This document shows, in pieces, positions 26,959-34,119 of a stretch of DNA of 47,855 bases. Every line of letters begins with the position of its first letter. The stretch's first letter is position 1. The position numbers and the translations under genes were made by a program. The DNA comes from Spirochaetales bacterium (lineage in GTDB: Bacteria > Spirochaetota > Spirochaetia > Treponematales > Treponemataceae). The DNA is taken from the NCBI GenBank assembly GCA_003246335.1, contig QKAR01000095.1, positions 1-47,855 of the forward strand. The letters are read 5' to 3'. The notes under the pieces are model-generated. The model saw nothing but the letters and a program-made list of their open reading frames with translations. It was not told the origin of the DNA and did no database searches.

Positions 26959-28905
26959 CTATATTTTGCCGTCAGCCTCAAGTACCATGCCCGTTAGCCA
27001 TCCGAGCAAATATCGCTCGATGGCCCGATCGGCGCCTCGCGCGTCGGCGAGGACGCGAAACACCGGTTCCGTGCCCGATCCCCGCATCCAAATAAACGCC
27101 GCGGGCTTTCCCTCTCGATCGACGAACTGAATTTTCAGACCGCCTTTTTTTGACTCGCCAAAGTCGGTGAGACCCATGGTTTGAGCGGTTCCGTTATTGG
27201 ATATCGCGACCCAGGAGGCGAAGCCGAAATCCTGCCTGAGGCTCGCTTTTTTTTCCGCCCATTCGCGCTCGAATATGGCTTGGAACTTTCGCTTGAGCGC
27301 CGCGTGATCGAGCGTTGAAACGCTCAGCATCGCGTCCTTTTCGAATACCGATGTCGTCACGAAAGGGGGGAGCGTGTCGATGACGTCCGTAAGGTCGAAG
27401 TCCTTTCGGTATTTTTCCTCCTGTCCGGAAAGATCGCACCAGACGCCGAAGGGTCCGCGTCGGTTGCCGTCCTCCCCAATGACGAGCAGCTTGAGTAAGG
27501 CCATTACCGTATTGAGGGGGTCGCGTACCGCCGCCGGATGCGTGATATTTCCGCCATTGGAGCCTTCGCCTAAAATCCTTACGAGGAATCCTTTCTGGCG
27601 GAGGTCACGCGCGAGGTTTACGACGTTCGCTTCCCCGACTTCCGCCCGCGCGACGGTCGCTCCGAAACGCGCGGCGATCGCGTCAATCATCATTGACGTT
27701 GGGTCGTTTACGGCGATCGCGAGCGGCGGTTCCGTCGCGCCTTCGGCCGTTCGCCGTACCTTGCCGAGCGAGAAGAGGTGAGCGAATTCCGCGATAACCG
27801 AAAGGGCGAATACTTCCTGGGCTTGAAGGATTTCGGCGCGCCCGGCTTTTCGATCCCAGTACACGATGTTTCCCCGGTCGCCGTCGCAATCCGGAACGTA
27901 TCCCATCGATACGTTCCGTTCCTCGTCGGTCGTTCCTTCCGAGCGTAATCGCTCGATTTCACGGGCGCAAAACGAAAGGCTGTCGCCCTCGGGGACGATT
28001 CGATGGGCGATTTTCCCCGCTTCGCCATTGATGGAGAAAAGGTGGATTCCCATTTCCTCGAAAAAAAACCGGTCGATAGATTGGCTTCGCGCCGACCCGT
28101 TAAAGTCGCAGAGCAGAGAAACGGGCTTTCCGCGCGCGCGCGCGGTTTCCGCGGCTTGGGAAAAAAAGCCGAAAAAGGCGTTCTGCCTCGTTTGGTCGCC
28201 TTCTCCCGAAACGACTTCCCGCGAGAACGCGCGGTAAGCCGCGATGGATCGTTTTTTTTCTTCGTCGATAGTCTCATACGCGCGGGAGAGTAATTCTCGC
28301 GGGCACTCGGCAATAAGTTTTGCGGCCTTTTGGCCGGCGTCCGGCACCGCGCAAGCCGTTTTTAGCGCCGCGATAAGCGGTCCAATTTTCTCGCCGGAGA
28401 GCACTCCCCCGTCGGCGAGACCGAATTTAACGCCATTATGGCCGATCGGGTTATGGCTCGCGGAAATATACGCGAACGCGCCTATTTCGCGCGCGTAAGC
28501 CATTATTTCGGGAGCCGCTGCAACGAAAACGTGGTGAACCTCAAGGCCGCGCGCGAGAAAAACGCGGCACATGACGTCGGCGATTGCGGCTCCGGTTGGC
28601 CGAGTATCCATGCCGAGCGCGACTTTCGGCGCTCGCGCATCGTCGGCGTCTCGTTCGCCAAGAAGATAGTCGGCAAAAACATCGGCAATGTGGGCCGCGA
28701 TTACCTCGTTTGCCGACCCGATGTCGCGTTCCGCGGACTCTTCATCCTCGGATTTCGCGAAAATTTTACGCCATCCAGATGCTGAGAGTATGAGCGGCGC
28801 AAACGCTTTTGCGATTTCTTGTTCGGTGGGGTGCGACCGTGAAAGGGGGACGATCTCGGGATCGCCAATAAAAAAGCCAGTCGACTGATCGTAAAATTGG
28901 GCCAT
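26959..28905 (-). CDS. Alpha-D-phosphohexomutase (phosphoglucomutase/phosphomannomutase family)
   Basis: 648-aa enzyme that moves phosphate between C1 and C6 of hexoses through a phosphoserine. Four signature loops are present in order: catalytic Ser in YISASHNPIGHNG (about 148), Mg loop PDCDGDRGN (about 328), sugar loop GEGSNGGNI (about 441) and phosphate loop MRGSGTEPVFRV (about 616). It is longer than the usual 450-580 aa, mainly through extra segments between domains. The sugar loop GEGSNGGN differs from the common GEESGG, so substrate choice is uncertain. AAGGAGG precedes ATG 28905. Monocistronic by context. Confidence 0.9.
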   Translation of the reverse strand: MAQFYDQSTGFFIGDPEIVPLSRSHPTEQEIAKAFAPLILSASGWRKIFAKSEDEESAERDIGSANEVIAAHIADVFADYLLGERDADDARAPKVALGMDTRPTGAAIADVMCRVFLARGLEVHHVFVAAAPEIMAYAREIGAFAYISASHNPIGHNGVKFGLADGGVLSGEKIGPLIAALKTACAVPDAGQKAAKLIAECPRELLSRAYETIDEEKKRSIAAYRAFSREVVSGEGDQTRQNAFFGFFSQAAETARARGKPVSLLCDFNGSARSQSIDRFFFEEMGIHLFSINGEAGKIAHRIVPEGDSLSFCAREIERLRSEGTTDEERNVSMGYVPDCDGDRGNIVYWDRKAGRAEILQAQEVFALSVIAEFAHLFSLGKVRRTAEGATEPPLAIAVNDPTSMMIDAIAARFGATVARAEVGEANVVNLARDLRQKGFLVRILGEGSNGGNITHPAAVRDPLNTVMALLKLLVIGEDGNRRGPFGVWCDLSGQEEKYRKDFDLTDVIDTLPPFVTTSVFEKDAMLSVSTLDHAALKRKFQAIFEREWAEKKASLRQDFGFASWVAISNNGTAQTMGLTDFGESKKGGLKIQFVDREGKPAAFIWMRGSGTEPVFRVLADARGADRAIERYLLGWLTGMVLEADGKI

Positions 28906-29028
28906 TTAGCGCCTCCTTGCCATGCGTGGGCGAGTTTATCATATGAAAGTATTTTCCGCAATTTACGCGAACGCGCGCTCGGGAGTTCGCCCGCTCACTC
29001 GCCCGGAAGTTATTTCTTATCTTTCCGC

Positions 29029-29057
29029 TAGGCAATCGAGTTTCGTTTTGTTATATT
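29029..29057 (+). promoter_or_regulatory. Weak candidate promoter for nifS
   Basis: TAGGCA at 29029-29034, 17 bp, TATATT at 29052-29057, about 48 nt before the start codon. The rest of the 199-bp gap from 28906 shows no other strong feature. Confidence 0.35.
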
Positions 29058-29104
29058 TTCAGCATGCGGTTGCTAATTCTGAACTTTAGGGAGACTCTTG
29101 GTTG

Positions 29105-30352
29105 ATGAAAAAGCGCGTATATATGGATTATAACGCCACGACTCCGCTCGATCCTCGCGTTCGGGACGTTTTCGTGCGAGAGCTTGATCGTTTCGCGAAT
29201 GGGTCAAGCATGCATGAGCAAGGCCGATCGGTCGCGAAAGACATTTATCTTGCGCGAACGCACGTCGCGGCTTTAATTAACGCGAAACCGGAAGAAATCA
29301 TATTTACCTCGGGCGGATCCGAGTCGAATAATACCGTGTTTAACGCGATGACGACCGAGTCGCTTACCTCGACGACTTCGCGCAAGGAAACGTTCGGCGG
29401 TCGCAAGACGATCATTACCACGGCGATCGAGCATCCCTGCGTAATGGAATCGGCGAAACGGCTCTCGGCTCTCGGTTTTCAGGTGCATTTTCTCCCGGTC
29501 GACGGTTTAGGCGTCGTTGACGTTGAAAACTACCGCGCGCTTCTCGCCGCGGGAAACGCGAGCGCGAACAAGGCCGATAAACCCCTTCTCGTTTCGATAA
29601 TGATGGCCAATAACGAGATTGGGACCATACAAGACATTAAAACGCTCGCGCGCTTGGCGCACGAGTCGGGAGCCCTGTTTCACACCGACGCGGTTCAGGC
29701 GGTGGGGAAAATACCGGTAGACGTCGACGACCTCGGCGTCGATTACCTGACCATGTCCTGCCATAAAATTTACGGGCCAAAGGGCGTTGGTGCCCTATTC
29801 GTGCGTACGGGCGCCCCGGTTGACCCGTTTATCCGCGGCGGCCATCAGGAAAGCGGATTGCGGGCGGGTACCTATAACGGCCCGTCAATCGTCGGATTCG
29901 GCGAGGCCGCTCTCGTCGCGCGGGAAGGCCTGGACGCTTACGCGCAACATACGCGCGCTCTCCGCAATCGTCTCAGAGACGGTTTTCTCGCCTCGATACC
30001 GGATATCCGCGTCAACGGACATCCCGAAAACGTCCTACCGAATACGCTCGACGTCTCTTTCCCGGGAGCCGAGGGCGAGGCGATCCTTTTGATGCTCGAT
30101 CTTTCGGGCATCGAGGTTTCCACCGGTTCCGCGTGCGCGTCCGGCAGCCTTGAACCCTCTCACGTGCTTATGGCGACCGGCGTCGGACCAGAACTGGCTC
30201 ATGGCTCCATTCGGTTTAGCCTCGGAAAGTTCACGACGACCGAAGAGATCGACTACATCATCGAGACGGTTCCGCCGATCATCGCGAAACTGAGGGGGTT
30301 TTCCACCGTTACGAGCGGCGACGCCATGAAGGCCGGCGCCGCGCACTGTTAA
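29105..30352 (+). CDS. nifS: Cysteine desulfurase NifS/IscS type
   Basis: 415-aa PLP enzyme that takes sulfur from Cys for Fe-S cluster assembly. It opens MKKRVYMDYNATTPLDPRV. The PLP lysine lies in MSCHKIYGPKG (about 220), and the persulfide Cys in STGSACASGS (about 343) sits in the short-loop form typical of group I enzymes. AGGGAG (29088-29093) precedes both ATG 29105 and an in-frame TTG at 29102; ATG is preferred. A scaffold gene follows after 18 nt, forming a two-gene nifSU operon with no regulator such as IscR nearby. Confidence 0.96.
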   Translation: MKKRVYMDYNATTPLDPRVRDVFVRELDRFANGSSMHEQGRSVAKDIYLARTHVAALINAKPEEIIFTSGGSESNNTVFNAMTTESLTSTTSRKETFGGRKTIITTAIEHPCVMESAKRLSALGFQVHFLPVDGLGVVDVENYRALLAAGNASANKADKPLLVSIMMANNEIGTIQDIKTLARLAHESGALFHTDAVQAVGKIPVDVDDLGVDYLTMSCHKIYGPKGVGALFVRTGAPVDPFIRGGHQESGLRAGTYNGPSIVGFGEAALVAREGLDAYAQHTRALRNRLRDGFLASIPDIRVNGHPENVLPNTLDVSFPGAEGEAILLMLDLSGIEVSTGSACASGSLEPSHVLMATGVGPELAHGSIRFSLGKFTTTEEIDYIIETVPPIIAKLRGFSTVTSGDAMKAGAAHC

Positions 30353-30370
30353 AGATATAAGGAGTACGCT

Positions 30371-30967
30371 ATGAGCGATTGGCTATATTCTGACGTCGTA
30401 AAAGACCATTTCATGAATCCCAAGAACGTTTTGTCCGACGACGAGTCGGCTTGGACCTGCGACGGCCGCGGAATCGTCGGCAACATCAAGTGCGGCGATC
30501 AGATGCTCATTTTGCTTCGCATAAAGGACCGGACGATAACGGACGTACGCTGGAAGACGTATGGATGCGCGAGCGCCATAGCTTCGACCTCGATCCTTTC
30601 CGAGGCGATTAAGGGGATGAGCATCGACGAGGCGTACACGCTGAAACCGGATGACATCGTCGCCAAGCTCGGCGGTTTGCCCGCGAATAAAATCCATTGC
30701 TCCGTCCTCGGCGACAAGGCGCTGCGCGCGGCCATCGACGATTACTGCCAAAAGAACGGCTTGCCCTCGATGAAGGGAACCGAGCACGCCGAAATCATCT
30801 GCACTTGCCTCAACGTGACCGATAGGGATATCGAGGACGCGTATAAGGCCGGGGATCGGACGTGGGAAGATTTGCAGTCGCGGACAAAAATCGGAACCGT
30901 TTGCGGCGGATGCAAAACGAAGGCGCTCGAGCTAATGCATCAGTTCGAGCATCTCTACGGGGAGTGA
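30371..30967 (+). CDS. nifU: NifU-like scaffold (IscU domain plus [2Fe-2S] BFD-like domain, no Nfu domain)
   Basis: 198 aa, with AAGGAG before ATG. The N-terminal IscU-like domain has the three scaffold Cys in GNIKCGDQM, TYGCASAIAS and KIHCSVLGDK; the motif before the last Cys is LPANK instead of LPPVK. The C-terminal domain has paired Cys in IICTCLNVT and GTVCGGCKTK, the [2Fe-2S] central domain of full-length NifU. The third, Nfu-type CxxC domain of classic NifU (~290 aa) is absent and the stop is clean, so this is a natural two-domain form. It receives sulfur from the adjacent NifS. Whether it serves general or nitrogenase clusters cannot be told here. Confidence 0.93.
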   Translation: MSDWLYSDVVKDHFMNPKNVLSDDESAWTCDGRGIVGNIKCGDQMLILLRIKDRTITDVRWKTYGCASAIASTSILSEAIKGMSIDEAYTLKPDDIVAKLGGLPANKIHCSVLGDKALRAAIDDYCQKNGLPSMKGTEHAEIICTCLNVTDRDIEDAYKAGDRTWEDLQSRTKIGTVCGGCKTKALELMHQFEHLYGE

Positions 30968-30972
30968 CGCCG

Positions 30973-31020
30973 TGGAGCGTCCGCGTTTTACTCGATGAGT
31001 AAGCCGAAAAGGACGCTCCG
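30973..31020. repeat. Nested inverted repeats at a convergent gene junction
   Basis: Outer arms GGAGCGTCC (30974-30982) and GGACGCTCC (31011-31019), extendable by a T-G wobble. Inside them is a perfect TTACTC/GAGTAA repeat (30988-30993, 30997-31002) that includes the stop codon of the minus-strand gene. There is no T-run, so a classic terminator is not certain. Confidence 0.5.
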
Positions 31021-31857
31021 TTCGTTTCCCGCAATGTCGCGCGCGATCACGGAAATATCCGAGCGGCCCCTATTTAAGGCGATCGCGCCCAGATACATTC
31101 TCGTTGGGTCGCCGTACAGGCCTTGCCACGAAAAATCCGGTTCGTTGAGGAAGAGTTTTCCCTGCTGTTCCCGAAGGACCTCAAAAGGAAGGCTTGTTTC
31201 TTCTTTCCCGTTTACGAGCACGGAAACGCGAAACGGCACGAGCTCCGCGCTCGATCCCTCGATTGAGTCGGCGATATCGGCGTAAATCCGGTATTTCCCC
31301 TGGCGGGCGGTTTTCGCCGAGCCCAGGGCGATTGTTTGACCCGACGGAGAAACGATCGTTACGTCGCGAATTACCGGGCCTTTTTTATCCTCAAGCGCCG
31401 GTAATAGCAATAAAGGATTGATGTAGTTTTTCTTTTCGCGGTCTATGACCTGGAAAATTACCGATCCCGGCTCGCCCCACGCGCTTTTCCCTACGTTTGA
31501 AAGAATATCGCCGGTTTCGACGGTTTTTCTTTCCGACATTCGGTTCAAATCTTCCAAATTCCCGTACACGGTGAGCAATTGATCTTCGTTCGAAACGACG
31601 ACGGCGTTGCCGAGCGCGCTGGGAAAACCCGACATATTTTGCTGACTCTCTATCGTTATCAGTATCGTTCCGTGGCCGGCCGATCGAATCGTTTCCTCTC
31701 CGCCGACGACCAATCCCCGCTCGATTACGCCGTTGGATCGACCGCCGAAAAGCGTCCGCACGTTTCTGCCGCTCGTAGGCCACTCAAGCGGGAAGCAGTG
31801 GCCGGAAAGAATCGCCACACACGCAAAGCACATCGCGCGCCGAATTAATGCGTTCAT
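30988..31857 (-). CDS. Degenerate LytM/M23-type envelope protein
   Basis: 289-aa exported protein (signal peptide about 1-24, ending SGHCFPLEW). Residues about 25-150 follow the M23 beta core: WPTSGRNVRTLFGGRSNGV at the start, ALGNAVVVSNEDQLLTVYGNL in the middle, and VETGDILSNVGKSAWGEPGSVIFQV at the end. The zinc ligands are missing: HxxxD is replaced in VIERGLVVG, the YAHL His by Asn in VYGNL, and the HLHF/HxH motif by VIFQV. It is therefore probably a non-enzymatic activator or adaptor, as with EnvC/NlpD-type LytM factors. The rest (about 155-289) is beta-rich. It is translated by ATGA overlap from the upstream propeller gene. Confidence 0.8.
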   Translation of the reverse strand: MNALIRRAMCFACVAILSGHCFPLEWPTSGRNVRTLFGGRSNGVIERGLVVGGEETIRSAGHGTILITIESQQNMSGFPSALGNAVVVSNEDQLLTVYGNLEDLNRMSERKTVETGDILSNVGKSAWGEPGSVIFQVIDREKKNYINPLLLLPALEDKKGPVIRDVTIVSPSGQTIALGSAKTARQGKYRIYADIADSIEGSSAELVPFRVSVLVNGKEETSLPFEVLREQQGKLFLNEPDFSWQGLYGDPTRMYLGAIALNRGRSDISVIARDIAGNERSVLFGLLIE

Positions 31858-32927
31858 TTTAAACCCTTTATGTCGATTCGGGAAATCGTATCGTCGGCGC
31901 CGACGTACAGCGTCTCGTTCCGTTGGACGAGAAAGGCGTTCCGCGCCGTGAAGTTCATCGTCGCGACAACATGATCGGGACGTTCGAGCGATATGATCGA
32001 ATATTGGTTCTCTGTTTTGAACAGGGCGGAAAAAAGAGCGTCATTGTTCGTTTCTCCGGTCGCGATGAGTCGACCGGAAAACGGTATGACGCTTACTTCC
32101 TTTCGCTCGCAATCTATGACGCCGAGGCCCGAAGCGCATTCAAAGAATGCGAATCGCCCGCTTTTGCTGAAGTTGACGTACGCCTGTCGCCGCAGGTCGC
32201 CTTCAAGATAGTGATGAAAAACCACCTTAAACTGGCCTCTGCTAATTTTTATGAGAAGAACGCGTTGCTTTTCGAGCCCACTCACGCAGACTACTTCGGT
32301 ACCGTCTTCCGAGATAGCCGCCCCGAGAATGACTTGCTGATCGCTTCCCCCGGGGTAGAAAGACAGTCGCTCCGCGCCGTCCGGCGCGAGGCACGTAAGC
32401 AAACCGTCCGCGTAGCCGATGACGGTTCCTCCCGCCGTCGACTGAAAAGCGGTGATAGGCGCGGTGTGTTCCCGCGTCCAGAGGGGCTGGCCCTGGTCAT
32501 TATATTGGCTTACCGCGTCCCCTCCGGGAATCATGAGATACGTGCGATCATCGTCCAAATAAACGTATCCGGCGGCCGAAATCGTCGCTTTAGCGGTACC
32601 GTCAGGCAGCTTTATCGCGGTTTCTCGGGCGTTTTGCGGATATACGCTCCAGGCCGTCGTGGTCACGCTGTAACGGCCATCCGTTTGCGTGGAAGAAAGA
32701 ATTTTCCCGTCCGGCGTGAAGTAACCGAACTTATTTCCCAGCGCGAACGCCTCAGCGTCGGAGGGAAAGGAGCCGCTCGTGGCCTGAACGTCTTGTTCTA
32801 TCGATCTCGTCCATCGTGGTTGAAAGGAAATATCGGAATGCAGGGGAATCGCCGCGACGAACGCGTAAATAACGACGAAAATGAAGGATCCTGTCAGGAT
32901 ATAGGTAAGATTCCCTTTGAAGTTCAT
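31854..32927 (-). CDS. Membrane-anchored WD40/PQQ-like beta-propeller protein
   Basis: 357 aa from ATG 32927 (MNFKGNLTYILTGS), chosen over a GTG 24 nt upstream because it begins directly with a Lys plus membrane-helix pattern and has AGGA just before it. A single N-terminal TM (about 6-28) anchors a propeller of WD/PQQ-like blades (YFTPDGKILSS, YNDQGQPLWTREH, CLAPDGAERLSFYPGG, RLIATGETNND). No catalytic site is seen; it probably acts as a scaffold, comparable to BamB-like propellers. It forms an operon with the pseudo-LytM protein. Its start codon lies only 24 bp from the divergent cdd start, so its promoter must lie inside cdd. Confidence 0.78.
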   Translation of the reverse strand: MNFKGNLTYILTGSFIFVVIYAFVAAIPLHSDISFQPRWTRSIEQDVQATSGSFPSDAEAFALGNKFGYFTPDGKILSSTQTDGRYSVTTTAWSVYPQNARETAIKLPDGTAKATISAAGYVYLDDDRTYLMIPGGDAVSQYNDQGQPLWTREHTAPITAFQSTAGGTVIGYADGLLTCLAPDGAERLSFYPGGSDQQVILGAAISEDGTEVVCVSGLEKQRVLLIKISRGQFKVVFHHYLEGDLRRQAYVNFSKSGRFAFFECASGLGVIDCERKEVSVIPFSGRLIATGETNNDALFSALFKTENQYSIISLERPDHVVATMNFTARNAFLVQRNETLYVGADDTISRIDIKGLK

Positions 32928-32945
32928 GGTTCCTAATGGTATAGT
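32917..32945 (+). promoter_or_regulatory. Extended -10 promoter of cdd, predicted leaderless
   Basis: TTGAAG at 32917-32922, 17 bp, TATAGT at 32940-32945, with TGG just before the -10 (extended TGn). Only six bases separate the -10 from the ATG at 32952, so transcription would start at or next to the A of the start codon. No Shine-Dalgarno is present. The -35 lies within the first codons of the divergent propeller gene. Confidence 0.6.
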
Positions 32946-32951
32946 AGCCAC

Positions 32952-33365
32952 ATGGAAATTTCAATAGAATTGTGCAAGCTCTACGAAGCCGCCCTCGCGG
33001 TCGTGCCGCGCGCCTACGCACGATACTCAAACTTTCGCGTCGGAGCGGCCGTGTTGTGCGGCGACGGCACGGTCATCACCGGCGTCAACGTCGAAAACCG
33101 CTCGTTTGGACTGACGAATTGCGCCGAACGAAGCGCGATATTCACCGCCATTAGCTCGGGTTTTACCGATTTTCGCGCCATCGCCATCGCGACGCCCGAC
33201 GCTTCCTATCCGGTAAGTCCCTGCGGTGCATGTCGACAAGTTCTTTCGGAGTTTTTTCCGGCTTCGGCTCAGGTCGTATTCGGCAACTCCCTGGCGACGG
33301 CCGTTTTGTCGTCCGTTGGGGAACTCTATCCCTACGACGCGCTTCACGAGCTGAGTCATCGCTAA
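32952..33365 (+). CDS. cdd: Cytidine deaminase
   Basis: 137-aa tetrameric-type enzyme converting cytidine/deoxycytidine to uridine/deoxyuridine for pyrimidine salvage. The zinc site is complete: NCAERSAIF (Cys plus catalytic Glu) and SPCGACRQVL (two Cys). YARYSNFRVGAAVL is the usual N-terminal motif and confirms ATG 32952 as near the true start. There is no ribosome-binding site, and a promoter -10 ends 7 nt before the start codon, suggesting a leaderless mRNA. Confidence 0.95.
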   Translation: MEISIELCKLYEAALAVVPRAYARYSNFRVGAAVLCGDGTVITGVNVENRSFGLTNCAERSAIFTAISSGFTDFRAIAIATPDASYPVSPCGACRQVLSEFFPASAQVVFGNSLATAVLSSVGELYPYDALHELSHR

Positions 33366-33401
33366 TTTTTCGGGTTTTTTTGATCGATTATTTAGCACTG
33401 C

Positions 33402-33430
33402 TTGACATATACTACGGTATGGTGCAAAAT
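33402..33430 (+). promoter_or_regulatory. Promoter of the HTH-EIIA gene
   Basis: Perfect TTGACA at 33402-33407, 17 bp, CAAAAT at 33425-33430. Predicted leader is about 24 nt and contains GAGGAG. Confidence 0.6.
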
Positions 33431-33460
33431 TATGTCCCATACAGATGAGGAGATACGGCG

Positions 33461-34114
33461 TTGGCAGACGATATCCTGACTATTGAAGAGGTCGCGAAAT
33501 ACCTTCGCGTTTCCGAGCGAACCGTCTATGATTGGGCCCAAAAAGGCGAAATTCCCGCGGGTAAAATCGGGACCGTTTGGCGATTCAAAAAAGATGAAAT
33601 CGAAAAATGGGTTAATGAACGCTTGACGAGCTCTACGCGCGGCGGGCAGGGTTCGCAGCTCATCCAGGTGCAAAATATCCTGTCGCCCGATCGGATCGTT
33701 CTGCTGAACCACTCGACCCGCCATGACGTGCTGGTCGCGCTGTCGGAAACGCTCGGGACCGCCCCGCAAATAAAAAACCGTCAGGAACTCACCGTCGAGA
33801 TTCTCAAGCGCGAGGAGCTCATGTCGACCGCGATCGGCCGCGGCATCGCGATCCCTCACGTGCGGCTTTCGTCGGTTACCGACCTCGTGATGGCCGTCGG
33901 TATCTGCAAGAACGACATTATCGATTTTCAGACGATTGACGACGTTCCCGTGCGCCTTTTGTTCATGATCGCGGCAGCCTATAATCAACACTCGTATTAC
34001 TTGCAAACCTTGTCGTTTTTCTCGAGTAAGCTGAAAAATAAGTCGTTGCATGACGGATTGTTGAACGTATCGACGCCGCTTGAGGCGTATAACCTCCTTA
34101 TCGCGCGCGAATAG
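33461..34114 (+). CDS. Excisionase-type HTH fused to PTS EIIA domain
   Basis: 217 aa from TTG 33461, placed by GAGGAG at 33447-33452 and by the start of the HTH domain; there is no ATG alternative nearby. Residues about 5-55 are a MerR/HTH_17 (excisionase-like) DNA-binding domain (LTIEEVAKYLRVSERTVYDWAQKGEIPAGKIG...WRFKKDEIEKWV shown in part). Residues about 70-215 are an EIIA-2/Ntr domain with the phosphoacceptor His in GRGIAIPHVRL (about 138). This directly couples PTS phosphorylation state to DNA binding. It is unlike PTS-regulation (PRD) activators because the HTH is the small excisionase kind. Promoter and gene stand alone. Confidence 0.92.
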   Translation: MADDILTIEEVAKYLRVSERTVYDWAQKGEIPAGKIGTVWRFKKDEIEKWVNERLTSSTRGGQGSQLIQVQNILSPDRIVLLNHSTRHDVLVALSETLGTAPQIKNRQELTVEILKREELMSTAIGRGIAIPHVRLSSVTDLVMAVGICKNDIIDFQTIDDVPVRLLFMIAAAYNQHSYYLQTLSFFSSKLKNKSLHDGLLNVSTPLEAYNLLIARE

Positions 34115-34119
34115 TAATC

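Noticed and set aside
32928-32951. GTG 32951 as start of the propeller gene
   Set aside because: Would add eight residues with no signal or ribosome site and overlap the cdd promoter; ATG 32927 begins directly before the membrane helix.
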